From Candidatus Poseidoniales archaeon (lineage in GTDB: Archaea > Thermoplasmatota > Poseidoniia > Poseidoniales > Thalassarchaeaceae), in the NCBI GenBank assembly GCA_028821675.1, contig JAPKFG010000003.1, positions 1 through 43,282 of the forward strand: a DNA stretch of 43,282 bases, written 5' to 3'. Both the position numbers and the translations under genes were made by a program. A model generated the notes under the pieces. That model searched no databases, was not told the origin of the DNA, and saw nothing but the letters and a program-made list of their open reading frames with translations. Within the stretch, counting starts at the first letter, position 1. Every line of letters begins with the position of its first letter. This document shows, one piece after another, positions 1 to 8,800 of the stretch.

Positions 1-866
1 TCGATGTCCAACAAGGGATGATTCAGCGATTCGTGAACGACCTCTTCTGGGCCACGGTCACTCTCACCATACAGCATCATGGTGACGCCGCCACCCTTCA
101 TGATGGTTCGAACATCTGCGAAGTCGAGATTGATGAGGCTGGGCAGGGTGATTGTTTCGACAATTCCCTTGACGATTTCAGCAATCAATTGGTCCATGAT
201 GCTGAAGGCTTCGTCCAAAGGCAAGTTGGGCACATAGTGCAGGAGTCGGTTGTTGTCCAGAACCAGCACGGCATCTGCTTCTTGGCGCAGCGCTTCCAAT
301 CCTTCCAGAGCGCGCAGCATTCTCTGACGTCGCTCAACTTGGAAAGGCGTGGTCACTACAGCGACCACCAATGCACCGGAACGCTTGGCTTCCTCCGCCA
401 CAATCGGTGCGATTCCGGTTCCAGTTCCACCGCCTAGTCCAGCAGTGATGAAAACAAGGTCTGCTCCAGAGACAATCTGGGAAATGACGTCTCGTCCCGC
501 CTCGGCACACTTTCGTCCGGTGGAAGGGTCACCTCCAGCACCCAATCCTCGGGTGATGTGACGCCCGACCAGCAGTTTCTGCAGAGCTCGGGTGTGGTCA
601 AGATGTTGCTTGTCGGTGTTGATGGCGACTGTGATGGCACCTTCAACGCCAAGATGGGTGATTCTGTTCATCGTGTTGTTGCCTGAACCGCCACAACCGC
701 AGATGAGAATTCGTGGATCAGGGACACCAAAATTGGAGACATCCTCGTTGAGCAATGCTGTGGATTGATTGCTATTCAAGTCGCGCTTCAATTCGCCCAC
801 CAATTCTTCGTAGGCTGGTCCTAGCGGAGTCCCAGACCCCTTTTCAGTCACTTGTTCCCCATCCAT
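1..866 (-). CDS. ftsZ: Cell division GTPase FtsZ (C-terminus truncated by window edge)
   Basis: Manual reverse translation gives ...[119 protein letters not shown]..., with the tubulin/FtsZ signature GGGTGTG. Start ATG at 866 ([12 protein letters not shown]...). Open to the left edge. Confidence 0.95.
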   Translation of the reverse strand, partial: MDGEQVTEKGSGTPLGPAYEELVGELKRDLNSNQSTALLNEDVSNFGVPDPRILICGCGGSGNNTMNRITHLGVEGAITVAINTDKQHLDHTRALQKLLVGRHITRGLGAGGDPSTGRKCAEAGRDVISQIVSGADLVFITAGLGGGTGTGIAPIVAEEAKRSGALVVAVVTTPFQVERRQRMLRALEGLEALRQEADAVLVLDNNRLLHYVPNLPLDEAFSIMDQLIAEIVKGIVETITLPSLINLDFADVRTIMKGGGVTMMLYGESDRGPEEVVHESLNHPLLDI

Positions 867-1029
867 GGTATCCACCACAGGTTACACCTGTTATGTCGAG
901 TTCGTCTTGCACCTCGTATTAACTATCGTGGTTCAAGCCTGCTTAGGGACCCCAATTTCCGACTCTGTTTGTAAGCCCAGAATTGTTGCGCTACGCACAA
1001 ATAGCCGTGGACGTTGGGCGGTTCAATAC

Positions 1030-1136
1030 CCGAGGTTAGCATAGCCTGGCCAATGCACCTGACTGTAGACGTGAAATCCACGGTTGTAGATAAGGCAGCC
1101 ATCAGGGAATCGCTGGTTCAAATCCGGCACCTCGGA
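1030..1136 (+). tRNA. tRNA-Tyr (anticodon GTA) with a 32-nt intron at 37/38 (1069-1100); CCA encoded at 1137-1139
   Basis: Acceptor CCGAGGT (1030-1036)/ACCTCGG (1129-1135), discriminator A1136 then CCA. D arm GCAT/ATGC. Anticodon stem CCTGA (1058-1062)/TCAGG (1102-1106). T arm GCTGG-TTCAAAT-CCGGC. BHB: CTGT (1063-1066) pairs GCAG (1095-1098), with 3-nt bulges AG^A and CC^A. Confidence 0.93.
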
Positions 1137-1144
1137 CCACTTCC

Positions 1145-1159
1145 CTCCCTACGGGAGGT
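1145..1159 (+). other. Stem-loop CCTCCC-TAC-GGGAGG just 3' of tRNA-Tyr
   Basis: Perfect 6-bp inverted repeat with a TAC loop, 5 nt after the encoded CCA. Confidence 0.6.
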
Positions 1160-1180
1160 CTTCGGATTCAGCGGGACGCT

Positions 1181-1190
1181 CATATAGGGG
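1181..1190 (+). promoter_or_regulatory. Possible TATA box for rpl15e (tcatataggg)
   Basis: AT-rich TATA-like element about 40 nt upstream of the rpl15e ATG (1227), between the post-tRNA hairpin and the gene. Confidence 0.4.
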
Positions 1191-1226
1191 GAGCAGGTCG
1201 GCGGAACGCTTCAAAGGGTGACTACC

Positions 1227-1817
1227 ATGGCTCGTTCACTATATCACGCCGTTCGCGAGACGTGGAAGCGTCCCAAAGATTCCATTCCTCAGGATTACCG
1301 CCGTAACCGTATGGCAGAGTGGCGTCGCGATCCGGTCATCAACCGAATCGAGCGTCCGACTCGCTTGGATGCTGCCCGTCGAATGGGCTACAAGGCCAAG
1401 CAAGGAGTTGTCATGGTTCGAACACGAGTTCGCCGTGGTGGATTGCGCAAGTCTAAGATCAACATGAAGCGAAAACCCAGCAAGATGGGTATGAAGAAAA
1501 TCACCATGGCCAAGAGCATTCAGCGAATCGCTGAGGAGCGCGTCGCACGCAAATTCCCGAACCTTGAGGTTCTCAACTCATACTGGGTTGGCGAAGACGG
1601 AAAGAACAAGTTTTACGAATGTATTCTCATCGATCCATCCCATCCTTCGATTCAGAACGACAAGCATCTCGGTTGGGTTACCGGAAGTCGACACTCCGGT
1701 CGCGTATACCGTGGCAAGACCAGCGCTGGCAAGCGCGGTCGTGGTCTGCGCAACAAGGGCAAGGGTGCTGAGAAGCTCCGTCCGTCCCTCAAGGCACACC
1801 AAAACCGTGGCAAGTAA
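1227..1817 (+). CDS. rpl15e: Large ribosomal subunit protein eL15 (L15e)
   Basis: [72 protein letters not shown] matches L15e. The ATG at 1227 is preferred over the upstream GTG. Confidence 0.96.
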   Translation: MARSLYHAVRETWKRPKDSIPQDYRRNRMAEWRRDPVINRIERPTRLDAARRMGYKAKQGVVMVRTRVRRGGLRKSKINMKRKPSKMGMKKITMAKSIQRIAEERVARKFPNLEVLNSYWVGEDGKNKFYECILIDPSHPSIQNDKHLGWVTGSRHSGRVYRGKTSAGKRGRGLRNKGKGAEKLRPSLKAHQNRGK

Positions 1818-1868
1818 GCCTGATTTCAGGCCGAAGGTTGATGGGCAGCCCCATCTCACCGCTCGTTG

Positions 1869-2132
1869 ATGGGAGAAGCCGTTGTATCCGAACTTCGCGG
1901 TATGCCTGTCATATTGCCTGACGGCCGATTTCTAGGCACAGTTCACGATACTGTGGTCGATTCGACCGAATGGACCTGCACGCATCTGTTTGTCACCAAT
2001 CCTCCCGCTGATTTAGTCGAGGATCGCATTCATGTTGCCATTCCTTGGCGATGGGTTAGAGCGGTCGAAGATGTCGTTTTATTGCGGTGGTTTCCACCCA
2101 CACCCATTCCTCGTGAACCAGTGAACCCTTGA
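1869..2132 (+). CDS. PRC-barrel domain protein
   Basis: MGEAVVSELRGMPVILPDGRFLGTVHDTVVDSTEWTCTHLFV... PRC-barrel-like pattern (G..V....G..LG.V.D...D). Confidence 0.75.
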   Translation: MGEAVVSELRGMPVILPDGRFLGTVHDTVVDSTEWTCTHLFVTNPPADLVEDRIHVAIPWRWVRAVEDVVLLRWFPPTPIPREPVNP

Positions 2133-2165
2133 AATGGGATGGGTTTCCCCAGAAGGTTGGGCTTT

Positions 2166-2181
2166 ACCTGCGAAAGCGGGT
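2166..2181 (+). other. Stem-loop ACCTGC-GAAA-GCGGGT (GNRA tetraloop)
   Basis: 6-bp stem (one G-U) capped by GAAA, in the gap between the PRC-barrel and MBL genes. Confidence 0.5.
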
Positions 2182-2210
2182 GTCGTTCTGTTGATGCGTG
2201 AGGGATATCA

Positions 2211-3317
2211 GTGTTTGAGTTGCATGTGCTGGGTACGTCTAGTGCCCGTTTCGCCCATGGCCGATCTGTCTCAGGCTCAGTGCTGAATACTCCCGGTGGC
2301 CTCGCTCTCATCGATTGTGGCGAAGGTATGCAGAAACGTATGTTGGATCACAATCGTACTCTCAAATCAAGTGGGTTAGAAAATCGAACTCGTATCTCTC
2401 GCGTGCGCGCGATTTTTCTGACCCACGGTCATCTGGACCACACTTGGGGCCTGTTGCCATTGTTACAGACACTGGATTTGGATGGTCGCCGCAATCGCAT
2501 GGTAGTCATGGGGCCATCCACACGGGCTGCCATTGATTGGGCCACGCAGCACCCCGGCGAAGCACCACCGGTGGATAGTGGAATATCTTCGACAGATTTT
2601 GCTATTCTATTTTCACAATGGCAAGCTATTGGAACCAAAGATGAGGATGCATCCTACAAGATTGATTGGGTTCTTCTTCCAATAGAGGATGATCAGCCGT
2701 TCAAATCTCCAATTCAACCTCTTGAAGGGGTGACCGTGACCATCGTTCCCACACACCACGGTGTCCCCTCGTGTGGCTATCACTTCGAGTCGAATGGGAA
2801 GGCGGGTCGATTTGATCGAGAGCGTGCAATAGAACTGGGGCTATCAGAGGCACAGATTGGTCAACTTGCAGGTGGTCAAGACGTGATTATTGATGATGAA
2901 TCTCTCTCCGCTGAGAGTTTCCGAGGAGAACCTCGGCCTGGATACAGTTTGATGGTGAGTGGAGATACGTCCCACGGCCCCATCGGATTTGATATCGCAA
3001 ATCTTCCTAGTGCTCCTCGCCTTCTGCTCCATGAAGCCACCTTCACGGCAGACAAGCAGGAAAAGGCGACGCAATATTACCATTCAACGGCAGCAGACGC
3101 TGCACGACACGCAACATCATGCAAGGCTAGTGCCCTTGCATTAACCCACTATTCCAGCCGAATCGAATCACTTTCCCCATTGGTTAGCGAGGCTCGAGAA
3201 CACTTCTCGGGTTCGGTCGCAGCCACTTTGGATGGCGATTGGTTTGAGATTGATGCAGAAGGTAACGTGTTCCATCACGTACAGGTGGAAAGCGGTTGGA
3301 ACACGATGAATCTGTGA
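2211..3317 (+). CDS. Metallo-beta-lactamase fold hydrolase, RNase Z-like
   Basis: FLTHGHLDHTWGLLPLLQTL (HxHxDH), VPTHHGVPSCGYHFE, LMVSGDTSHGP, LLLHEATF, LTHYSSR: RNase Z/ElaC-like motif order. GTG start. Confidence 0.85.
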   Translation: MFELHVLGTSSARFAHGRSVSGSVLNTPGGLALIDCGEGMQKRMLDHNRTLKSSGLENRTRISRVRAIFLTHGHLDHTWGLLPLLQTLDLDGRRNRMVVMGPSTRAAIDWATQHPGEAPPVDSGISSTDFAILFSQWQAIGTKDEDASYKIDWVLLPIEDDQPFKSPIQPLEGVTVTIVPTHHGVPSCGYHFESNGKAGRFDRERAIELGLSEAQIGQLAGGQDVIIDDESLSAESFRGEPRPGYSLMVSGDTSHGPIGFDIANLPSAPRLLLHEATFTADKQEKATQYYHSTAADAARHATSCKASALALTHYSSRIESLSPLVSEAREHFSGSVAATLDGDWFEIDAEGNVFHHVQVESGWNTMNL

Positions 3318-3366
3318 TACACTGTCATGGGCGACCTTCAAACGTAAAAGAATCGAGCGTGTGAAT

Positions 3367-5778
3367 ATGCGACGCGCACGTGTGGTATTCTTTCTCGTCA
3401 CACTTCTTGTGATGTCCACCCTTCCTCTGGGTGCTGCTAGTGAAGGACGTTCCACAAACTGTGACACTACCGATATGGGCTCGATGCCCGATCCCATCAT
3501 GATAGGTGACCAGGAATGTGAGAAAATCGCATTGGGCATTTTGGCACCCGGCACCATAGTTGAATTCGATGTGACAGGCGATGTAAATTTTGATTTCCTC
3601 ATCTTCCGAAACGCTGCATTGCAAGTCTATGCAAACAACCAATCCTATCGCTCACCAACGTATTGGGCTGAGGAAACAGTGTTTGAGGACATGGTGGGTT
3701 CAGCACGTTGGCATTGGACAGTGCCCACCGATGAGGGTGCGAAGAATTGGTATGTTGTTCTGGATAATCTCGATCATCCAGGTGATGATGATCAAGGCGC
3801 ACAGGGTGGCAGTATGCTCCAGGTCAATCTCGACATTTCCTTCCCCTCTCAGAGTTATTGGACCATTCACGACGGTTTGGTCAATCTGGGGGTCAACAGT
3901 CACACGAAACTGGTGGATGAGAATTCCCTAATTCTCGATGAAGGCACACAGATTTCGATTAGTGCGATTCCGATGGCAGGTGACCCTGATCTCTTTCTAC
4001 TCACTGAGAATCAGCGGCTCAGTTACCTCGATGGCAATCCCCCAGAGTTCCGCATTACCGGTGCAGACCTTTTACAGATCACAAGTGAAGATAGCGTAGT
4101 CTGGACTGTCGATTCGACCTACGCAAATCAGCCTCTCTATCTCTACGCCGACAATGAGGATGGACCAACCGGTGGAGGTGACGGTTCAACAGAAGCGAGT
4201 TTCACGGTCATCGTTACCCTGATGCCGATTTTAGATGCAACCATCACCAGTGATGCCGCAACTACCCTAGATGTTGGTGAAACTGTGACTGTTTCTGCAA
4301 ACAGTACCCCCAATCTCTCCAATCAAGTCGACACCTCATCCTATGAGTGGGATTTGGATGATGATGGAACTTTTGAGTTGACACAATCGTGGGCCGAAAT
4401 CTCTTGGGCCGCTGAAGGTACTTTCAACGTCAATCTCCGCATCAATGGGGTCGATAGTCGAACTGACACGTCGTCAATATCCATCGATGTTGATGACGCA
4501 ACCGTGCCTACGCCAATCATCAATGGTGGCAACAATATTGTTCGCGGATTTGAAGAATCCTTCACGGTAACCAGTTCTTCTTTGGACAATTTTGGAATCG
4601 ATCGTGAGGAATGGTATGCCGATGAACTCCTCGTCCAATCGGATTCAGGCACCGGTAATTCGTTCACCTACAGTTTCTCTTCAGTTGGAAACCACAGTGT
4701 TGACTTGCGGGTTTACGATTCTGCGAATTTGACAGCCTCTTTGTCTATCGTTGTGGTCATTCAGGACCGAACCTCACCGGAGTTGGATCTCATCACTGGG
4801 CCCAAGGACGTGATGGCTGGAGAAGAGAACACATGGCGCCTCAATGCCACCGACCCGAATTCACCCGGCCTAACATGGAGTTGGGATTTCGATCGTTCCG
4901 TCGATATTGATCAGGATGGTGATACGACGAATGATGCTCAGGCGACCGGCGATTTGGTGACTTGGACGTTTACCAAGGGCGGTGATTACTCCATCACCTG
5001 CACAGTTACCAATGAACAGGGATTGTCATCTACTCGTGAATTGAATGTTCACGTAGAAGCTCAACCTTCTACCAAATCATCGGCGATGACGATGGTGTTT
5101 GCAGGTGGTGCTATTCTGTTGTCTCTTGCAGTTATTGCTGGTGGGATTTTCCTATTCCGAGCGATGGGGCAAAGACGCGCTCATCAAGAATTGATTGATT
5201 TGGAAGATGCTCGTCAGTCCGCAGAGGAAGCCGCAGCGGCTCACCAACCTGAACGCGATGAGCAATTGGCGATGTTCCAGAATAGAGGCGGCGGTGCCTC
5301 GAGTGGATTCCAACGAAGCGGAGGTGGCGATGAGATGGCTCAAATTGCTGGTGTAGGGTCTGGATATGGTGCTCAACAAGAGCCAGTTACAGTCCAACCT
5401 AGGGCCAGTGTTGACGATGATCTGCTTTCAGCTTTCGAAGAACCCGTTGCGACCCCCGTTGCTGAACCCGAACCTGAGCCCAAGCCGGATCCGAAACCTG
5501 CGGGTGTTCCAGCAGAACGTGCTAGTGTTCTTTCGGGCGGTATTCAACTTCCGGATGTGTTGAATCAACCTAGTCAACAAACTCCTCCTGCCACCGCCCC
5601 TGAACCTCAGTCAGCACCTGTGACAATTGCAGCCGCTCCTGTAGCCCCACAAACCACTGAGGTCGTCGGGAGTTGTGGGGAATGCGGTCAACATTACGCC
5701 GTCGATATGCCCCTGGATATTGAACAAGCACAAATCGATTGTCCAAAGTGTGGAAATCGAAGTACCATACGGCGTTGA
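3367..5778 (+). CDS. Secreted/membrane protein with PKD-like repeats, C-terminal TM and cytosolic zinc ribbon
   Basis: Signal peptide MRRARVVFFLVTLLVMSTLPLGAASEG; PKD-like segments (YEWDLDDDGTFELTQSWAEISWAAEGTFNVNLRI); TM (MTMVFAGGAILLSLAVIAGGIFLF); terminal CGECGQ...CPKCGN. Confidence 0.85.
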   Translation: MRRARVVFFLVTLLVMSTLPLGAASEGRSTNCDTTDMGSMPDPIMIGDQECEKIALGILAPGTIVEFDVTGDVNFDFLIFRNAALQVYANNQSYRSPTYWAEETVFEDMVGSARWHWTVPTDEGAKNWYVVLDNLDHPGDDDQGAQGGSMLQVNLDISFPSQSYWTIHDGLVNLGVNSHTKLVDENSLILDEGTQISISAIPMAGDPDLFLLTENQRLSYLDGNPPEFRITGADLLQITSEDSVVWTVDSTYANQPLYLYADNEDGPTGGGDGSTEASFTVIVTLMPILDATITSDAATTLDVGETVTVSANSTPNLSNQVDTSSYEWDLDDDGTFELTQSWAEISWAAEGTFNVNLRINGVDSRTDTSSISIDVDDATVPTPIINGGNNIVRGFEESFTVTSSSLDNFGIDREEWYADELLVQSDSGTGNSFTYSFSSVGNHSVDLRVYDSANLTASLSIVVVIQDRTSPELDLITGPKDVMAGEENTWRLNATDPNSPGLTWSWDFDRSVDIDQDGDTTNDAQATGDLVTWTFTKGGDYSITCTVTNEQGLSSTRELNVHVEAQPSTKSSAMTMVFAGGAILLSLAVIAGGIFLFRAMGQRRAHQELIDLEDARQSAEEAAAAHQPERDEQLAMFQNRGGGASSGFQRSGGGDEMAQIAGVGSGYGAQQEPVTVQPRASVDDDLLSAFEEPVATPVAEPEPEPKPDPKPAGVPAERASVLSGGIQLPDVLNQPSQQTPPATAPEPQSAPVTIAAAPVAPQTTEVVGSCGECGQHYAVDMPLDIEQAQIDCPKCGNRSTIRR

Positions 5779-5810
5779 GAGTCCATTGTGAACGTCATTC
5801 CCTCGCGCAC

Positions 5811-5827
5811 AAGGGTCGAAGACCCTT
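5811..5827 (+). other. Stem-loop AAGGGTC-GAA-GACCCTT
   Basis: Perfect 7-bp inverted repeat directly followed by TAGGAGGAG, upstream of the 5858 gene. Confidence 0.6.
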
Positions 5828-5857
5828 TAGGAGGAGCAAGCGGCAGTGTGTACCAAC

Positions 5858-8800
5858 ATGGAGGATAGTACGCGTATCATTTTGGCAGCGCCCCGCGCTC
5901 GAGATCGAACCTCTGTGGCACTCGTCCTCGTCCTAATTCTTCCAATGCTGACTCCTTTCATGGCCGTAGAGGCCGCTCAAGTTCGGGCTGAAGATTTCGG
6001 GATTGTCGCTGAACTCCACGATGTTCTGGCGACCCGTGACTTGATGCTTGACAGTGACCAGATTGAATTACAGGCTGAGAATTCTCTTTCGCCGGTTCGC
6101 AATGGAGTACGTTCCATCGGTTCTCAGGATCCGTTAACTCACATAGATACAGCTCTGGATGGGTTGGTTGTCCAACCCTCCGCTCCAATGGGGGTTGATC
6201 ATCCCAAACCGATTGACATCTTGCTAGGTGATGATGCCCCACCCGGTTTGGTTGACACGATTTGGGGGACATTGGTCAATCTCACCGACTACATCATTTG
6301 GTCAGAATATCAAGCACAGAACAATGGACCCAACCACGAGAAATTCACGGTTGTCCCATTCTCATCGTCTCTACTGAGTCTGTTCAGCCAAGATCCATTG
6401 ATGCATGAAATCGATATCGATGGCGATGATGATCCGAATACACTCACTGTGGAAAACCCTGACATTCGTGTCGGTTTGACAATCGGTTTCGATGCATCCC
6501 CCGGAGTCGGGTGGGGTGTCATGGGCTCTCCACTCCCGACTCAATTGTGGTTGGAACCAACGATTGAATATCGAGTCGAAGTCATCAATCCATCCGCCCA
6601 AATTTGGAGTGTGATGGAAACCTTGGAAGTCGCTTTGATGAAACCCTTCGCTTACGGAATCAATCCAACTGCATCGGGTGAATCATACGTTTGGTTGATT
6701 GATTCACACTTCACCATCCCACCGACCGATTGGGCCCTCCAAGTAGGATTTGAACGATTCTGGTTTGATTTATCTTCAGCAGGAACTGAAGTATTGTCTG
6801 CATTGGCTTTGCTAGCCTCAGGATTTTCAGGTACGCCTGGTAACTCAACAGACACAGGAATCACTATTGCTGCACTCTCTGCACCTATTTCCATCCAAAT
6901 AGACAATGATGGACAAACTCAGTGTCCACCACATTACCAACCCAATGCGTATCACCTCAACGCCTCTTGGAGCCACGATTGTCGAATTGGTGTTGGGTTT
7001 GGTTACGGTCATTTCGCACCAGTAGACAGCAACAATAACAGGGAACTCTGGGAGTTGTCCTATCTTGAAGTCGGAGTCCACCCCAATTCAACTGCATACC
7101 GATTGCCAGCGATTGTTGATTTGACGATTCGAACGGACAACGTCCTTCCGACCGGTTCGGGTACAATCGGTGAAGATGGTCTTACATCAATCGAATATTA
7201 TGCTGATGAGCGTGCTGATTTGTGGCTGCATTTCCATGAGAATAAAAGTGCCTTCAGGGAGAGTTCATCCGAACCCTACGGCAATGTCAGTGAAACCTTG
7301 GTCTGGCTGCGTGGTATGCCTTCTGGGACGATGACACCGCTGGAAATTGAACGATGTTTCCAGATGTTGGGAAGTGCTTCCCAGCCCGAACTTCCAGGGC
7401 AATTGCCAAGTCGTCTATCGTTGATTCTCGGCATCAAGAATTTCACTCGCGATTCAACACCGAACGTCAATGACCCAACGCTCCCCATCGACCCTCAAAA
7501 TCCACCCAATACTTTGGTGCTGTTACGTTCAACACAATCGGTCACATCGTTGGAGTATGTTTCTTGGTTTCAACGCGAGGGTGTTGAAACAGATTATCGA
7601 ATGACACGGATGAATGCAGAAAATTTGCCCAAAGGTCTCCTTCTCTACGGAGATTTCTGGCTCGGTGGTAGCGATGAGCAAGAGGTGGGGACATTAGACG
7701 ACAGCCTCGATATTTTCTCCAAGATTCTCGATGTGACGATTCTCGCTGTTGTCGATCTCTTCATTGACGTCTCAAACATCATCAACAGCATCCCCAATGC
7801 TCTGGTCGATGTGATTAGTGGCAGTACGGGCAGTGCTACACAAGGGACTTCAATCCATCTAGAGTTGCTCACCCATTTCGAAGTGGGCCGTCAACCCATG
7901 CCCATAGGTCTTCTTCAATTGTCGATGGGTTCAACCGATTTTCCGATTGCTTATGGCCCACATTTGCTGTTGGCCGATGACAAGAGTACGACGGTTGTTC
8001 AAGGTCGAAATGGAGAGGTCGACAAACTGGTCCCAATCTCCATGAGTTTGCATCATGAAGGACTTCACTCACTCCACATCATCGATGATGCCGCGGCTCA
8101 ATCTCAGCAGATTTCGATGGGTGCAATTGGCGGCGACCCATTGCGAGTTATCTTCCTTGAACATCATGATGATGAATTTGGGAACATAGATATTCCAAAC
8201 AGCGATTTCCAATACGTCTACCTCTCTGACCATCCAGCTTCTCTTGACATCAACGTCACAGAATCCGAACTCACCTTCACCTCGGATCGGGACATCGTCG
8301 AAGTCGTTTATGCGGGTCGCGAAGGACAGCAAAGACAGGTCTTGGACATCGACATGTTGCCCGGCAATTTCACGATGGCAATTGGTGATGACGTCTCTTG
8401 GATATCTCAGACCCCAATCGGCTCTCTGTCTTTGATGATTTCAAACGCCACTGATCCCAAGACCATGGATGGTGATCATTTCCTCTTCATGCAAGACCAA
8501 GATGCTGGCGAAGCCACGCTATCTGCCCGCGTACACGGAATCACGGAAGTGGGCTTCCTCGGTGCGGAGATGCCCGGCGTTACTGGTGAAGCTGGTCGTG
8601 GAACTGGATTCCTCGTTGGACCGGGTGATTCTCCATTCCACGCGGTGATTTTGGATCAGACGACTCACGAATCACCAGCCGACGGATTGACAGCTCACGT
8701 TCTCATCGATCCTTTGCCCTCAAATATCGCACTTGAGGTGCCACAAGGTGGTGTTGGGGAAGCCAGTGCTCTGGATGTCCCACAATTCACCACCGACGAA

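Noticed and set aside
434-652. Minus [15 protein letters not shown]...
   Set aside because: Out of frame within ftsZ; the real product is the truncated FtsZ reading frame.
1564-1869. Overlapping ORFs on both strands inside rpl15e
   Set aside because: Shadow ORFs of a well-supported ribosomal protein gene.
3358-3380. Possible hairpin CGTGTG/CGCACG enclosing the ATG of the 3367 gene
   Set aside because: 11-nt loop and a G-U pair; extends into coding sequence; not stronger than expected by chance.
4341-4667. Minus-strand 108-aa ORF and many similar 60-130 aa antisense ORFs across the surface-protein genes
   Set aside because: No start context, no recognisable motifs, and covered by long sense ORFs with signal peptides and domain patterns.
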